From Litoreibacter halocynthiae (GTDB lineage Bacteria; Pseudomonadota; Alphaproteobacteria; Rhodobacterales; Rhodobacteraceae), in contig NZ_SOBH01000001.1 in the NCBI RefSeq assembly GCF_004365635.1, forward strand, positions 1,414,085-1,478,084: DNA of 64,000 nt, in the 5' to 3' direction. The first letter of the stretch is position 1. Each line of letters opens with the position of its first letter. The notes under the pieces were generated by a model that saw only the letters and a program-made list of their open reading frames with translations, ran no database searches and was not told the origin of the DNA. This document shows positions 63,713 through 64,000 of the stretch, one piece after another. Both the position numbers and the translations under genes were made by a program.

Positions 63713-64000
63713 ATGCCACAAGCACATTTCTACTCGAAACCCACAAGCGTCTACTGGACGTGCAAGGCGCTCTTGGACCAGCGCACCATTTCTCAACTCA
63801 CCCAAATACAGAATGTCAAAGGCTGGCGTTTGGGTGCAATCATCCACCGTTTGAAGCACGAATACGGCTGGCCGATCTGCACCGAGTACCGCCAACCTGA
63901 TGGCATGGCGCTTTACTCGATGCCGCCAGACACAGACCGCGCAAAACTGCGCTTTCCAAAGTCAGCCAAAGCGCTGGGCGTCGTGGAGGGTTGCGAATGA
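63713..64000 (+). CDS. Winged-helix/helix-turn-helix domain protein
   Basis: This is a 95-residue protein that ends exactly at the window edge with its TGA. The pattern TISQLTQIQNVKGWRLGAI followed by IHRLKHEYGWPICTEYRQPDG is like the HTH_39 winged-helix proteins found in phages and integrated elements. AAAGGA precedes the ATG at 63713 at good spacing. It is probably a DNA-binding regulator of the element; its neighbours beyond the window are unseen. The family assignment is by eye. Confidence 0.7.
   Translation: MPQAHFYSKPTSVYWTCKALLDQRTISQLTQIQNVKGWRLGAIIHRLKHEYGWPICTEYRQPDGMALYSMPPDTDRAKLRFPKSAKALGVVEGCE

Noticed and set aside
63589..63900. 103-codon frame beginning within the AlpA-like gene.
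   Set aside because: It overlaps the AlpA end and the winged-helix gene in another frame and has no ribosome site.

Overview
The window reads as chromosome of an alphaproteobacterium, most likely a Rhodobacterales/Rhodobacteraceae member (Paracoccus/Roseobacter-like). The support is a GC-rich, GC3-biased coding style, the neighbourhood accB-accC-aat facing a DUF2155 protein, an MlaD-like MCE protein and the NDUFA12-type complex I subunit, and a nar cluster with a fused NarK and a NarR-type Crp/Fnr regulator as known from Paracoccus. This placement is inference; no rRNA or other species marker is present.

Layout. 1-4.8 kb: a liv-type ABC importer (solute-binding protein cut by the window start, then permeases and ATPases) closed by a clear terminator. 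4.9-13.3 kb: housekeeping genes: a small orphan, accBC, aat, DUF2155, mlaD, NDUFA12, ridA, clpX, clpP and a glycerate 2-kinase. 13.3-21.9 kb: a complete type I secretion cassette on the minus strand (adhesin with eight Ig-like repeats, TolC-like protein, LapB-like ABC exporter, HlyD-like adaptor). 22.1-29.6 kb: a small-molecule catabolic region with an alcohol dehydrogenase, an IclR regulator, a GMC oxidoreductase, TerC and a three-gene TRAP transporter. 29.6-39.7 kb: single genes and pairs: K+ channel, DUF442/TIGR01244 protein, phasin, VIT/CCC1 transporter, endonuclease-family protein, DUF2238 membrane protein, cbpA/cbpM, universal stress protein, katG facing oxyR, and a shikimate-dehydrogenase homologue that overlaps oxyR.

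39.7-52.6 kb: respiratory nitrate reduction. narK-narG-narH-narJ-narI continue without a real break into a PpiC-type isomerase, a hemerythrin-like protein, a beta-carbonic anhydrase and a DUF2478 protein, nine genes on one strand. The divergent narR gene lies across an intergenic region with two FNR-type boxes, one placed for each direction. tRNA-Ser(UGA) follows at 52.6 kb, then the gene string SPOR lipoprotein-dac-tmk-holB-tatD-MBL hydrolase-AEC transporter (53.0-59.3 kb), a Hint-domain protein and an outer-membrane beta-barrel protein.

61.2-64 kb: the start of an integrated element: a tRNA-3'-end-like remnant, nested palindromes and direct repeats, a P4-type tyrosine integrase, a translationally coupled 239-aa orphan with lower GC, a 57-aa AlpA-like protein, a structured spacer and a winged-helix protein. 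The element runs off the right edge, so its cargo is mostly unseen.

A recurrent feature is a stable hairpin placed just after the first, probably most abundant, product of a multi-gene unit (liv binding protein, TRAP binding protein, adhesin, narK), which fits differential expression within operons. The best candidates for something undescribed are the extended nar operon and the integrase-coupled orphan with its unusual upstream repeats.
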